From Dulcicalothrix desertica PCC 7102 (GTDB lineage: Bacteria; Cyanobacteriota; Cyanobacteriia; Cyanobacteriales; Nostocaceae), in NCBI RefSeq assembly GCF_003991905.1, contig NZ_RSCL01000046.1:1-50013 (forward strand): a stretch of 50,013 nt of DNA. Direction: 5' to 3'. The position numbers and the translations under genes are program-made. Shown here one piece after another: positions 1 to 9,344 of the stretch (position 1 is its first letter; each line of letters begins with the position of its first letter). The notes under the pieces are model-generated. The model saw only the letters and a list, made by a program, of their open reading frames with translations. It was not told the DNA's origin and did no database searches.

Positions 1-75
<75 letters not shown>

Positions 76-467
76 ATTTAATGCCTTAGAAAGTAATCAA
101 TTACTTATTACTAGGCACTTGTTTGTTTAGCTCTTTTGTGAAAATTCTTTGAAGAATCCCCATCTTGTTTTGCCGAAGCAAAACTCATTTAATGCATTGC
201 TTTGACGAGGATTGACTTGTTACTTGGCTTTCAAACTATTATTTTTTCTCGGTTCGGTTGTTTGCGGTTTCTTTCTCGCCGCCGACTTATATAAGATAAC
301 GAGTCCACCAGAGAATGTCAAGCTTTTTTGGAAAAATTTTAAAAAATTTTTTAGGCGCCTACTCAAACAGCCACAAACCCCATCAAATATATTGTTCAAT
401 GAATTAATGGTGTGTGGTGCCACTGGATTATTGTTTCTGGTTGAGATTGTTGGTGGCGCCACGCACC
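76..467 (-). promoter_or_regulatory. rRNA operon leader and upstream region
   Basis: This roughly 390-bp stretch lies upstream of the leftward 16S gene and should hold the rrn promoter and leader. A perfect stem of 7 bp closed by a TTCG tetraloop (minus strand, GTTTTGC-TTCG-GCAAAAC) sits at 167-184. This is the stable type of hairpin expected in an rRNA leader, and the leader on both sides is A/U-rich. I could not assign -35/-10 boxes confidently. A small plus-strand reading frame (212-484) runs through the same stretch. Confidence 0.6.
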
Positions 468-484
468 CTACAATCTACCGGTGA
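212..484 (+). CDS. Possible small two-helix membrane protein (doubtful)
   Basis: A 90-codon frame with a TTG start encodes two hydrophobic stretches (about residues 6-25 and 65-80) separated by a basic, Phe/Lys-rich linker, which is a plausible small membrane protein. Against it: it lies in the upstream region of the 16S rRNA gene, has no clear ribosome-binding site, and its end overlaps the last codons of the convergent dapF gene by 17 bp. The last ten codons fall in a GGCGCC-containing, repeat-like sequence. I do not recognise a family. It may be a chance frame or a remnant. Confidence 0.3.
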   Translation: MTCYLAFKLLFFLGSVVCGFFLAADLYKITSPPENVKLFWKNFKKFFRRLLKQPQTPSNILFNELMVCGATGLLFLVEIVGGATHPTIYR

Positions 485-1307
485 AGATTCTTTCGGCAGG
501 TCCTGTCATGTAAACTCGTTGGTCGATGTTTGACCATTCTATTTCTAATTCTCCTCCAGGAAGTTCGACGGTGGCTATACGGTCACATTTTCCTGTTAGT
601 ACGCCTGCTACTAATGATGCACAGGCGCCTGTTCCGCAAGCTAGTGTTATTCCGGCACCACGTTCCCAAACGCGCATTTTTACGTAGTCTCGACGCACTA
701 TTTGGATAAATTCGGTGTTGGTACGCTGTGGAAAAGCTGGATGATGTTCAAATCTGGAACCAATTTCTTCAAGGTTTATTGCTGCAACATCTTCAACGAA
801 GGTAATACAGTGCGGGTTGCCCATGCTAACACAGGTAACTTCCCAAGTTTTACCATTGACTTCAATTGGATGTTCGACAACTTTTTGGTCGGGAGGACAT
901 AGCGTAGTAGGAATTTCTCTAGCAAGTAAGCGAGGTTCTCCCATATCTACTTTAACTTGCCCGTCAGGCATTAGTTGAGGAGTAATTGTGCCTGCTAGCG
1001 TATGAATAAGATATTTGTCGCTTTGGCGTGATGTGCCTTCTAAATCAGCTAGAAATGCTGCCATACAACGAATACCATTACCACACATTTCTGGCTCTGA
1101 ACCATCGGAGTTAAATATCCGCATTGTGTAGTCAGTACCGTTTTGACCTGGCATGGCAAAAATTACACCGTCGGCACCAATTCCAAAATGACGGTCGCAG
1201 AATTTAATTGCTTGGGATGGAGTGATTGCGGGAGTTAAGGTTGAGCGATTATCAACCAAGATAAAGTCGTTACCTAAACCGTGATACTTAGTAAATTCTA
1301 TTGCCAT
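468..1307 (-). CDS. dapF: Diaminopimelate epimerase
   Basis: This enzyme interconverts LL- and meso-diaminopimelate in the cytoplasm, giving the precursor for lysine and peptidoglycan. The 279-residue length is normal for the family. Both catalytic cysteine motifs are visible: MCGNGIRC near residue 75, within the usual [13 protein letters not shown] block, and ACGTGACAS near residue 220. The N-terminus [15 protein letters not shown] is the family signature, so the ATG at 1307 is secure. It diverges from hfq across only 56 bp, so the two promoters must sit close together. This dapF-hfq adjacency is common in cyanobacteria. Confidence 0.97.
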   Translation of the reverse strand: MAIEFTKYHGLGNDFILVDNRSTLTPAITPSQAIKFCDRHFGIGADGVIFAMPGQNGTDYTMRIFNSDGSEPEMCGNGIRCMAAFLADLEGTSRQSDKYLIHTLAGTITPQLMPDGQVKVDMGEPRLLAREIPTTLCPPDQKVVEHPIEVNGKTWEVTCVSMGNPHCITFVEDVAAINLEEIGSRFEHHPAFPQRTNTEFIQIVRRDYVKMRVWERGAGITLACGTGACASLVAGVLTGKCDRIATVELPGGELEIEWSNIDQRVYMTGPAERIFTGRL

Positions 1308-1363
1308 TTACCCTCTAGATGAATTATCAAGGATGAAAGTTTATTATTTTATCTTTACTCAAA

Positions 1364-1579
1364 ATGCTTACAGAATTCGATACCTCTTTACCAAGTGTTC
1401 GTCAAGTCCAAAACTTGATTAAAGAAACCTCGCAAGTTGAAGTAAAGCTTTCAACAGGTGATGTTATCAGTGGCAAAATATTATGGCAAGATTTACAGTG
1501 CATGTTAGTTCAAGATAGCAGCGGTCAGAAAGTGACTATTTGGAAGCAGGCTATTGCTTACATAAAGCCTTTAGGTTAA
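1364..1579 (+). CDS. hfq: Cyanobacterial Hfq (Sm-like) protein
   Basis: The 71-residue protein begins with TEFDTSLPSVRQVQNLIK and has the Sm1 pattern (VEVKLSTGDVISGKILWQD) and Sm2 pattern (VTIWKQAIAYIKP) of the divergent cyanobacterial Hfq group. Cyanobacterial Hfq keeps the Sm fold but has a weak RNA-binding surface. In Synechocystis it is known to work with the type IV pilus machinery in motility. Placement next to dapF supports the call. The gene ends in a strong hairpin terminator (1586-1617). It is transcribed away from dapF and toward the Kef-type antiporter. Confidence 0.9.
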   Translation: MLTEFDTSLPSVRQVQNLIKETSQVEVKLSTGDVISGKILWQDLQCMLVQDSSGQKVTIWKQAIAYIKPLG

Positions 1580-1585
1580 AGGTAA

Positions 1586-1617
1586 AAGACCGAATATATT
1601 CGGTCTTGACATTTTTT
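1586..1617 (+). terminator. Hairpin terminator after hfq
   Basis: A perfect inverted repeat at 1586-1607 (arms AAGACCGAATA/TATTCGGTCTT) is followed by GACATTTTTTT. It lies between the convergent stop codons of hfq and the antiporter gene. The T-run is on the plus strand. Confidence 0.85.
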
Positions 1618-1618
1618 T

Positions 1619-4003
1619 CTATTCTCGCAGGTTATCTAATGGTAAGTATTCTTTCAGCTTTTCAATTTCGCTTGCTTTTACAACGGTGATAGCTATGGGT
1701 ATTGTTACATTCGACGGCGCCAGTAATTGCTCAAGTTGCTGTAGCGCTGTTAAATTGCCACATAGTAATAGCTGGTCACGCGATTGTAACTCTGTGTGTA
1801 CGTCGGGAATACGGATAAATCTACCATCCCGACGCATTGCTTGCACTTGCACCCCAAAAATTGTTTGAAATTCTATTTTTTCAAGTGTTTTCCCAATTAA
1901 TTTGCATTCGCTACTGACAAATATCCACTGACACGCACTACTTTGATTGGGAATTGTTGCTTGTCCTCTGGCAAATTCGTCTAATGCTGCAAATTCGCTA
2001 TCTTGACCAACTAGTAATAATTTATCGCCTTCCTCTAATTTTGTTTTACCGTCAGGATAATCGATTTCTTTACCGTTTGCACGTTCGATAGCCATTAAAC
2101 TAACTCCCGTTAGGTAACGCATATCCGCTTGTTCGAGCGTCATTCCTATTAAAGGTGAACCAGAAGGAAGAGGATACCAGCGACGATTTAAGTCTTGTGT
2201 TGCTTCCCTTACACCACGTCTTGACTGTGACTCAGTTTCCTCTGGACGCAAATCTAAATAATGACGATCGCGAATTTCTTTCATTTCGCGCTGAATAACT
2301 ATTGGTGATAATCCCACATCAGTTAATAAATGTGTCGCCATTTGTAAACTAGCTTCAAATTCAGGCTGTACTACCTCACGGGCGCCTAATTGATAAAATA
2401 CCTCAATGTTTTTGTTATTATTCGCACGCAAAACTATATCAAGTTCTGGCGATAATTCTAATGCCCGCTTTAAAGATAACCTACTACTCATTGGGTCAGG
2501 AAGCGCAACTGCCATTCCTCTGGCTGCATTTACTCCTGCTGTTTCTAATACATGTAGACTAGCACAATTGCCGTACACATACGGTAATTTTGCTTCACGT
2601 AACTGCTGAATTCGGCTTTCTGACTGGTCTATTACGACTAATGGCAAATCGTGCATCTGTAACAATTTAACCAGGTTTTTACCGACACGCCCATAACCAC
2701 AAACAACTATATGCCCTTTGTAGGGTAAATCTTCCGAAACTTCAATTGGACCAACTTCACCACTAATATATGGTTTCAACCAAGGTATTGACTCTATCCA
2801 GTCAAACACAATCGGTATTAACCGCAATAAAAATGGTGTAATAATCAGCGTAACTGCTGTTGTGCCTAAAATCAGTGAATAAATGCGACGCGATACCAAA
2901 CCTAAAGCTTGACCTTTACTGGCAAGTACAAACGAAAATTCCCCTATTTGCGCTAACCCAACACCTGCTATAATTGCCGTCTTCAATGGATAGCGGAATA
3001 ATTTAACGATTGGTGTGACTATGAAAAACTTGCCTACCAATACCAAAGCAACCAACCCCAATATTAATTCCAGGTTGTTCCATAGAAATAGGGGGTCGAT
3101 TAACATCCCAATAGAAACAAAAAACAAGCTTGCAAAAATATCCCGCAAGGGTTCCACGTATGTTAACGTTTGGTCAGCATATTCAACTTCCGATATCATC
3201 AACCCTGCAACAAAGGCGCCCATTTCAATCGAAAGTCCCAAATATTCGGTTAATAAGGCAATTCCTAAACACAACGCCACCACACCCAATAAAAATAATT
3301 CCTTGCTCTCAGTACGCGCAAGTAACCTTAATAATGATGGTATTACGAACTTTCCCACAGCAACGGCACCTGCTGTAAACAACCCAATTTTAACGAGCGC
3401 CATTAATATCGCTACCCCTATTAATTCGGGTGGTTTATCGAGAGCAGGTAACACGGCTAACATTAAACCTAGCGCTAAATCTTGTACAACCAATATACCC
3501 AACAGAACTTGTCCGTGAGGCGTTTCTGTCTCATTACGCTCCATTAAGCATTTGAGAACAACCGCTGTTGAAGACAAAGAAAGTATAGAGCCTAAAAACA
3601 CTCCCTTCGCTGGCAAGGTTCCCCAAAAACCTGAAAATCCACACACCAAAACCGTAACTGCTATTGTTAAAATTATCTGGGCGGCACCTCCCCCAAGTGC
3701 GATACCTTGAACCTTCTTAAGTTCTGCCAGCGAAAACTCTACTCCCAACGCAAATAACAAAAACGCCACACCGAACTGTGCCAATGTTTCGACTTGAATT
3801 AATTCTTTTATTAGCCCCAGTCCAGTGGGACCTACGACCATCCCGCCAATAAGGTACCCCAGCAATACAGGTTGTCGCAACAGTGCAGCAAATAAACCAC
3901 CACACGCAGCAACGGCGAGAACTGAAACTAAATCAATTATTAATCTGAAATCTTCTTGCACAGTTTTTAACGAATTATTAAGACTATTAGTCTCAGCATA
4001 CAA
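1619..4003 (-). CDS. Kef/CPA2-type K+ or Na+/H+ antiporter with RCK domains
   Basis: This 794-residue inner-membrane protein belongs to the monovalent cation:proton antiporter-2 family. Residues about 20-410 form a dozen hydrophobic helices, including the conserved GYLIGGMVVGP and LLFALGVEFS segments. They are followed near residue 430 by an RCK/TrkA-N Rossmann domain (HIVVCGYGRVGKN, GxGxxG fold) and then two TrkA-C domains (about 600-690 and 700-780). Expected role: K+ or Na+ efflux in exchange for H+, gated by ligand binding to the RCK domain. The ion cannot be fixed from sequence. The gene is monocistronic and convergent with hfq. The ATG start at 4003 gives a normal N-terminus. Confidence 0.9.
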   Translation of the reverse strand: MYAETNSLNNSLKTVQEDFRLIIDLVSVLAVAACGGLFAALLRQPVLLGYLIGGMVVGPTGLGLIKELIQVETLAQFGVAFLLFALGVEFSLAELKKVQGIALGGGAAQIILTIAVTVLVCGFSGFWGTLPAKGVFLGSILSLSSTAVVLKCLMERNETETPHGQVLLGILVVQDLALGLMLAVLPALDKPPELIGVAILMALVKIGLFTAGAVAVGKFVIPSLLRLLARTESKELFLLGVVALCLGIALLTEYLGLSIEMGAFVAGLMISEVEYADQTLTYVEPLRDIFASLFFVSIGMLIDPLFLWNNLELILGLVALVLVGKFFIVTPIVKLFRYPLKTAIIAGVGLAQIGEFSFVLASKGQALGLVSRRIYSLILGTTAVTLIITPFLLRLIPIVFDWIESIPWLKPYISGEVGPIEVSEDLPYKGHIVVCGYGRVGKNLVKLLQMHDLPLVVIDQSESRIQQLREAKLPYVYGNCASLHVLETAGVNAARGMAVALPDPMSSRLSLKRALELSPELDIVLRANNNKNIEVFYQLGAREVVQPEFEASLQMATHLLTDVGLSPIVIQREMKEIRDRHYLDLRPEETESQSRRGVREATQDLNRRWYPLPSGSPLIGMTLEQADMRYLTGVSLMAIERANGKEIDYPDGKTKLEEGDKLLLVGQDSEFAALDEFARGQATIPNQSSACQWIFVSSECKLIGKTLEKIEFQTIFGVQVQAMRRDGRFIRIPDVHTELQSRDQLLLCGNLTALQQLEQLLAPSNVTIPIAITVVKASEIEKLKEYLPLDNLRE

Positions 4004-4107
4004 ACTTTTATATCTCTATGGGACAGCCGAAGCTAAAATTTATACTATTTATGTTAATAAACGCGCAGGAAAGCAAGGTTAAATGAGCTTTTGTACTATG
4101 AAGAGTA

Positions 4108-4578
4108 TTAATTTACAGTTACAAAAGTAGCTATATCACATAAAGCTTTCCAAGTTTGGTTTCCGATAACACCATCAATGGTTAAACGGCGGGTACGCTG
4201 TACATTTTTAATGGCAGTTTCTGTACCTGCACCAAAGTCACCATCAACAGCGCCACCATATAATCCATTATCCTTCAGGACTTCTTGTACCATTGCTACT
4301 AGTTCATGTTTGGTGTCGCGACGCAGTACTGGTTTATTTACAGGTGCTTTGGCATATAATGACTTCCAAAGCATTTCGTCAGCAATGCCTGTTTGCTTGA
4401 GGAAAAATTGGTACTGTGCTGTCTCTACTGCATGTTCGGTTTCAGAGCCAAAAATACCATTAACTGGGAAACGGTCTGGTCCAGGAAGTCTTGGCATTAA
4501 CAACCGCTGTAACTCTTCTACTTTGGCGCCTTCTGAACCGAGTTGTAGTATAGGATATGAGTTAATTTGTGCTGGCAT
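4108..4578 (-). CDS. Peptidoglycan-binding domain protein (two PG_binding_1 repeats)
   Basis: This 156-residue protein is made almost entirely of two PG_binding_1 modules. Module one (about 10-60) carries LQLGSEGAKVEELQ and VNGIFGSETEHAV; module two (about 85-145) carries VQEVLKDNGLYGGAVDGDFGAGT and IDGVIGNQTW. There is no signal peptide, transmembrane segment or catalytic domain, so export is unclear. It resembles the protein at 21188-21700 in layout, including a shared V-L-R-x-(D/G)-(T/S) linker before module two. Binding to peptidoglycan is inferred from the family. It is alone on its strand between the antiporter and the TetR gene. Confidence 0.85.
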   Translation of the reverse strand: MPAQINSYPILQLGSEGAKVEELQRLLMPRLPGPDRFPVNGIFGSETEHAVETAQYQFFLKQTGIADEMLWKSLYAKAPVNKPVLRRDTKHELVAMVQEVLKDNGLYGGAVDGDFGAGTETAIKNVQRTRRLTIDGVIGNQTWKALCDIATFVTVN

Positions 4579-4917
4579 AGTATTTTTACCTCTGTGGACT
4601 ACTAATTACTACACCACTGTTTTTTGAGTCCTTTCCGGAAGTTTACGTGATATTACACTTATTGTTTTACTCCATTGGGAATATGACGCAATGTGCCGCG
4701 CTTTTGGTTTCTTTAATTATTGAAGTTCTAATCGTTTTGTTTTTACTACGTCAATTTTCTAGTTTAAGGTTTTATTAGTTGATTATATTGGCATGTAGTG
4801 CCACAATGTTGACTGAGGTTGTTTTGTATTGGATAGTTTTAAAGTTACATTGGAGAAATGGTTTGTTTATTTCTTTAGTTGCTAATACTTATCTCTGTGG
4901 GAATAAATCTTATTAAA
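4579..4917. other. Intergenic, no gene seen
   Basis: AT-rich spacer between the PG-binding gene and the 3' end of the TetR gene, both leftward. It must hold the promoter of the PG-binding gene. I see no repeat, hairpin or conserved frame that stands out. Confidence 0.5.
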
Positions 4918-5529
4918 CTAATCTTTAAGTATATGATACATTAAACATTCAACCATACGGTCAGTTTCCATTGGAAAAATTTCCTTTCCGTGGAGTATTT
5001 CTTGAGTCATCATGAAATGCACCATTGAGCCAATCATCATTCGTACTGTCGCTTCGGCATCGGGTATATTTAATTCTGGGTGTTTATTTAGGTATTCACA
5101 AATAATTTTAAGTGGCGGTGTCATAATATCGTGAATCCAAGCTTTGGCCAATTCAGGAAAACGTCCAGATTCTCCTATTAATATCCGAACGAAGGCTTGA
5201 TGCTCTTTATCGCTTATCATTCGATGTAGTGCGGTTGTAATTAAATGTCGTAATACCACTTCAGGTTCTCCTTCAAGTGGGAGCTTATCGAATAAATCTT
5301 CAAATTTTTTGTGAGCGGATTGTTGAATTAAAGCTTTAAATAATCTTTCTTTATCGTGAAAATGGCTATATACTGTTGCTTTAGACACCCCCGCACGCGC
5401 CGCAACTCTATCCATACTTGTCCCTGCATACCCATGTGCAAGAAACTCTTGCATGGCGCCAGTTAAGATTTTTTCTATTTTTTCTACAGTCGTCTCGCGC
5501 TCAATTTCTCTCGTTTTTATACGTGCCAT
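4918..5529 (-). CDS. TetR/AcrR-family transcriptional regulator
   Basis: This 203-residue repressor has a classic TetR N-terminal helix-turn-helix (about residues 18-65: ILTGAMQEFLAHGYAGTSMDRVA, then AGVSKATVYSHFHDKERLF). It is followed by an all-helical ligand/dimer domain of the AcrR-like type, with the motif RILIGESGRFPELA. It is transcribed away from the devBCA-like operon. The 489-bp gap holds two near-identical palindromes suited to a TetR dimer, just before devB. Inference: it represses the exporter and is released by a hydrophobic ligand. The ATG at 5529 fits the family length. Confidence 0.92.
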   Translation of the reverse strand: MARIKTREIERETTVEKIEKILTGAMQEFLAHGYAGTSMDRVAARAGVSKATVYSHFHDKERLFKALIQQSAHKKFEDLFDKLPLEGEPEVVLRHLITTALHRMISDKEHQAFVRILIGESGRFPELAKAWIHDIMTPPLKIICEYLNKHPELNIPDAEATVRMMIGSMVHFMMTQEILHGKEIFPMETDRMVECLMYHILKD

Positions 5530-5949
5530 TACTAATACGTTCCGTTTTATATATTAATCAACACATCATCACTTCAAAAATTAGCTATACATTTACCCAC
5601 TATTAATTATTGAATTTTGTTAGTGTATTTTTAGTTTTGACTATAACTATCAAAAAATTAGATTTTGTAACAAAAACAGCGATTGATTAAAATTGTGTTC
5701 AGATGTAAGCACAACACAAGACTCATTAGTAAATCTTATACTTAACATGGTTAAATAGTAATTAAACGACCGAGTTCTAAGTAAGAATATGTGTTTAAAT
5801 TAACAATTGTTATTTACATTTAACACGAAATAATTACAGCTACCGGAAAAATACAACAGAAAAACTACCGTTTTATTCGTTAGCATGAACTATTTTTATA
5901 TACCAAAGTAAAGCTACGAAATATAAGAACTTCTGATTTATTCATCTGA
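5530..5949. other. AT-rich divergent intergenic region
   Basis: This lies between tetR (leftward) and the devBCA-like operon (rightward) and is very AT-rich. A short palindrome TTAACAATTGTTAT lies near 5798-5811. I found no ORF and no GTA-N8-TAC NtcA box. The clear regulatory sites are at the right end (next entry). Confidence 0.5.
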
Positions 5950-5995
5950 ACTAGTCGGTTTAGTTTAGTTATATTATAAAACTAAACGGTTTAGT
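5950..5995 (+). promoter_or_regulatory. Paired TetR-type operators overlapping the devB promoter
   Basis: Two 15-bp sites share the same sequence except for two bases in the left arm: ACTAGTCGGTTTAGT at 5950-5964 and ACTAAACGGTTTAGT at 5981-5995. The second is a perfect palindrome around a central G. Their centres are 31 bp apart, about three helical turns, so two dimers would sit on one face of the DNA. A possible -10 (TATTAT, 5972-5977) lies between them. The sites end 23 bp before the devB ATG. Regulation by the adjacent TetR protein is inferred. Confidence 0.75.
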
Positions 5996-6018
5996 ATATA
6001 CAACCACAGGGCGGTTCT

Positions 6019-7413
6019 ATGGTGCAAAACCACAAGCTCGAATCACCTCAACCCAGGCGCCCATTAGTCAAGTTGATTATTGGCGGCTTAATTGCTGGGG
6101 GTATTGGAATTTTTATAACTAATCGGGTTCGGGAAGCGTCGGCTCCAAAACCTGTTGCAGTGGCGGCTCCCCAGGTAACTACGGTTACAGCGTTAGGAAG
6201 GCTTGAACCTCAAGGTGAGGTTATAAAGTTAACGGCGCCAACATCCAATCAAGGTACCAGGGTTGAGCAATTATTAGTCAAAGAGGGAGATGTCGTTCGA
6301 GCAGGACAGGCAATAGCGGTGATGGAAAACCGCGACCGTCTATTAGCGTCGATGCGAGAGGCAGAAAAAAAAGTTGCCGTCGCCAGGGCACAATTAGGAC
6401 AGGTAAGAGCAGGCGCCAAACAAGGAGAATTAACGGCGCGAGGTGCAGAAATTAATCGCTTACAAGCGGAATTAACAGGAGATATTAAAACACAACAAGC
6501 AACAATCGCCCGACTTGAAGCCCAATTAAAAGGAGACTCAGCAACACAACAAGCCACAATAGACCGTTTAGAAGCAGAATTAACTGGACAAAGACAAGCT
6601 CTAAAGGCAACAGTCGCACGCATAACAGCAGAAAGACGTAATGCTACTGCTGATGTGCAACGCTATGAAAGTTTATATAAAGAGGGTGTTATATCTAGTC
6701 AAGAGGTAGATAGACGTAGGTTAAATGCTGAAACGTCAACTCAACAGTTATTAGAAAGCCAAGCAACATTAAGTCGTACAATTGCAACATTAGAACAACA
6801 AATAAAAGAAGCAGTAGCAAATCGCGATAAAACTATAGCCACACAGCAACAACAAATTAACGAAGCGAAAGCTACTCGCGACAAAACTATAGCCAGTACA
6901 CAACAACAAATTAATGAAGCCAGGGGAACTTTAGCACAAACTGCGGAAGTACGTCCAACCGATGTTACTGCTGCTCAAGCTGAAATTGAAAGTGCAGTGG
7001 CAACCGTTGAACGTATTCGTGCTGAACTTGCTTTGGCTTATATTCGGGCGCCTAAAAACGGCAGAATTTTAAAGATAAATACCCGCGCGGGTGAAACCGT
7101 AGGAAACGAGGGAGTAGTGGACTTTGGCGAAACGAATCAAATGTACGCAGTTGCTGAAGTTTATCAAAGTGACATTAATAAAATACGCAAAGGACAAAAA
7201 GTTCAAGTTACTAGCGACTCGTTACCCCAAAAGTTAGAAGGAACTGTTGACAGGGTAGGATATCAAGTTCAACGTCAAAACATAGTTAACGCTGACCCAT
7301 CCAGCAATATTGACTCTCGCATTATTGAAGTACATGTCAAACTCGATGATATGTCAAGCTTACAAGCAGCAAGATTTACAAATTTGCAAGTGCAAACAGT
7401 AATTCAATTGTAA
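6019..7413 (+). CDS. devB: DevB-type membrane fusion protein of an ABC exporter
   Basis: This 464-residue HlyD-family periplasmic adaptor links an inner-membrane ABC pump to an outer-membrane channel. One transmembrane helix lies at about residues 18-36. The N-terminal lipoyl half (TVTALGRLEPQGEV, then VEQLLVKEGDVVRAGQAIAVME) and its returning half (YIRAPKNGRILKINTRAGE) flank a long coiled-coil hairpin (about 105-330). The hairpin carries near-repeats such as ATRDKTIASTQQQINEA and QQATIDRLEAELTG. It is first in the operon with devC (29 bp away) and devA. Cyanobacterial DevBCA systems export glycolipids, but genomes often hold several paralogues. The TetR control suggests this one exports or detoxifies a lipophilic compound rather than being the NtcA-controlled heterocyst copy. 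Confidence 0.9.
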   Translation: MVQNHKLESPQPRRPLVKLIIGGLIAGGIGIFITNRVREASAPKPVAVAAPQVTTVTALGRLEPQGEVIKLTAPTSNQGTRVEQLLVKEGDVVRAGQAIAVMENRDRLLASMREAEKKVAVARAQLGQVRAGAKQGELTARGAEINRLQAELTGDIKTQQATIARLEAQLKGDSATQQATIDRLEAELTGQRQALKATVARITAERRNATADVQRYESLYKEGVISSQEVDRRRLNAETSTQQLLESQATLSRTIATLEQQIKEAVANRDKTIATQQQQINEAKATRDKTIASTQQQINEARGTLAQTAEVRPTDVTAAQAEIESAVATVERIRAELALAYIRAPKNGRILKINTRAGETVGNEGVVDFGETNQMYAVAEVYQSDINKIRKGQKVQVTSDSLPQKLEGTVDRVGYQVQRQNIVNADPSSNIDSRIIEVHVKLDDMSSLQAARFTNLQVQTVIQL

Positions 7414-7442
7414 TAAAAATTTTTAATGATTTAAAATCTAAC

Positions 7443-8609
7443 ATGTTTCAAGAATTACAGCGTCGCACTCCACTGGGTTGGTTACAGCTAACTCACGAAA
7501 AAGGTAGGTTTCTTGTAGCATTAGCAGGTATTGCTTTTGCCGATGTACTAATGTTTATGCAGCTTGGGTTTCAGTCGGCGTTGTTTGATAGTAATACTCG
7601 GTTACACCGTAGTATGCAAGCTGATATTTTTTTGATTAGTCCCCAAGCACGTAATTTGGCTAATATGTCCTCGTTTACTCGCAGGCGCCTTTTTCAAGCA
7701 ATGGATATACCTGGAGTAAAATCAGCAGACCCGATGTATGTTAATTTTCTAGATTGGAAAAATCCTCAGACGGGCAAAAAAGCTACGGTACTTGTGGCAG
7801 GTTTTCAGCCAAATAAGTCAGCTTTTGATTTACCCGAAGTTATAAGCCAACTTAGCAAAATTAAGTTACCTGACACTGTTTTATTTGACCGTGCAGGACG
7901 TGGTGACTATGCTGAAATGATATCAACAGTTGACACTGGTAAATCTGTTAGTGCAGAAATTGATAGACGTACAGTTAAAGTTAGTGGACTGTTCAAAGTT
8001 GGCGCCTCATTTATTGCCGATACAACTTTGATGACCAGCGACCAAAATTTCTTGAGATTATTTCCTCGCCGTGATGCGGGTAGTGTAAGTTTAGGGTTAT
8101 TACAGTTACAGCCAAATACAGACCCAGTATTAATTGCCAATCAATTACGTTCTTACTTAGGTAATGATGTTCGAGTTTTAACAAAAGAAGAGTTTATTAC
8201 GTTTGAAAGAGAATATTGGCAAACAAATACTGCCATAGGTTTCATATTTAGCCTTGGGGTGGGAATGGGATTTTTGGTCGGTGTGATTATTGTTTATCAA
8301 GTGCTTTCCACTGACGTGAATGCTCATATGAAAGAGTATGCGACTTTTAAAGCAATGGGATATCGAAATTCGTATTTATTAAGTGTGGTATTTGAAGAAG
8401 CTATAATTTTAGCTATACTAGGGTTTTTACCAGGTGTAACTGTATCATTTGGGCTATATGCAATGACTCGTAATGCAACAAACTTACCAGTCATAATGAC
8501 TGTCTCACGTGCAATTCAGGTGCAAATTATGACAATTATTATGTGTATGATTTCTGGCGCCATTGCTACACGTAAAGTTCAATCTGCTGACCCAGCCGAT
8601 ATGTTTTAA
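7443..8609 (+). CDS. devC: DevC-type ABC exporter permease
   Basis: This 388-residue permease of the MacB/FtsX-like class has one N-terminal helix (about 25-45), a large extracytoplasmic domain (about 50-255) and three C-terminal helices (about 262-380). The opening RRTPLGWLQLTHEKGRFLVALAGIAFADVLMFMQLGFQ is characteristic of DevC. It follows devB by 29 bp and precedes devA by 18 bp, so the three are co-transcribed. Expected role: the membrane half of the pump, working with the DevA ATPase and DevB adaptor in the inner membrane. The FtsX-like C-terminal motif KAMGYRNSYL is present. Confidence 0.92.
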   Translation: MFQELQRRTPLGWLQLTHEKGRFLVALAGIAFADVLMFMQLGFQSALFDSNTRLHRSMQADIFLISPQARNLANMSSFTRRRLFQAMDIPGVKSADPMYVNFLDWKNPQTGKKATVLVAGFQPNKSAFDLPEVISQLSKIKLPDTVLFDRAGRGDYAEMISTVDTGKSVSAEIDRRTVKVSGLFKVGASFIADTTLMTSDQNFLRLFPRRDAGSVSLGLLQLQPNTDPVLIANQLRSYLGNDVRVLTKEEFITFEREYWQTNTAIGFIFSLGVGMGFLVGVIIVYQVLSTDVNAHMKEYATFKAMGYRNSYLLSVVFEEAIILAILGFLPGVTVSFGLYAMTRNATNLPVIMTVSRAIQVQIMTIIMCMISGAIATRKVQSADPADMF

Positions 8610-8627
8610 AGAAGGTAAAGGGGAAAT

Positions 8628-9344
8628 ATGGAAAATTTGATGGAAATGGAATCTGTTATCTCGGTTCAAAATCTTGACCATTTTTTTGGGTCGGGTCAAC
8701 TCCGTAAGCAGGTCTTATATGACATTAACCTAGAAATTAGACGGGGCGATATTATTATTATGACTGGTCCTTCTGGTTCGGGCAAAACTACACTACTAAC
8801 TTTAGTTGGTGGCTTACGTTCGGCACAGTCGGGTAGTTTACGTGTTCTAGGAAACGAATTAGTTGGCGCCAGTGCAGGAAAACTTACACAAGCACGTCGT
8901 AAGCACGGTTATATTTTTCAGGCACATAATTTACATGGAAGTTTAACGGCATTACAAAACGTGCGGATGGGTTTAGAGGTTCATAAAGGTATTTCACCCA
9001 GAGAAATGAATCAACGTGCTGCTTTGATGTTAGAGCAAGTTGGTTTAGGACACCGTGCCAATTATTTTCCAGATGATTTATCGGGAGGACAAAAACAACG
9101 AGTAGCTATTGCGAGGGCACTTGTGGGTCATCCAAAAATTGTTCTAGCAGATGAACCAACTGCTGCACTTGATAGTAAATCTGGTCGGGATGTTGTTAAT
9201 TTAATGCAAACCCTTGCCAAAGAACAAGGGTGTACGATTTTGCTCGTAACCCACGATAACCGCATTTTAGATATTGCCGACCGAATTGTTCACATGGAAG
9301 ATGGAAAACTGGCGCGAAACGAGGAATTAGCACCACTCAGCTAA
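8628..9344 (+). CDS. devA: DevA-type ABC transporter ATP-binding protein
   Basis: This 238-residue ATPase has all nucleotide-binding motifs: Walker A GPSGSGKTT (about residue 47), Q-loop YIFQAHNLHG, signature LSGGQKQR, Walker B IVLADEPTAALDSKSG and switch histidine VTHD. It closely matches the LolD/MacB-type DevA family and powers the DevC permease. The ATG at 8628 has a purine-rich GGTAAAGGGGAAAT just upstream; another ATG lies four codons downstream. It is the last gene of the TetR-linked operon, with no hairpin terminator obvious after it. Confidence 0.93.
   Translation: MENLMEMESVISVQNLDHFFGSGQLRKQVLYDINLEIRRGDIIIMTGPSGSGKTTLLTLVGGLRSAQSGSLRVLGNELVGASAGKLTQARRKHGYIFQAHNLHGSLTALQNVRMGLEVHKGISPREMNQRAALMLEQVGLGHRANYFPDDLSGGQKQRVAIARALVGHPKIVLADEPTAALDSKSGRDVVNLMQTLAKEQGCTILLVTHDNRILDIADRIVHMEDGKLARNEELAPLS

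Noticed and set aside
3015-3518. 167-codon plus-strand frame inside the Kef-type gene
   Set aside because: Antisense to a well-supported antiporter; low-complexity Asn/Ser/Thr composition typical of a shadow frame.
6249-6623. 124-codon minus-strand frame inside devB
   Set aside because: Antisense to the coiled-coil region of devB; Cys/Ser/Ala-rich artefact of its codon pattern.
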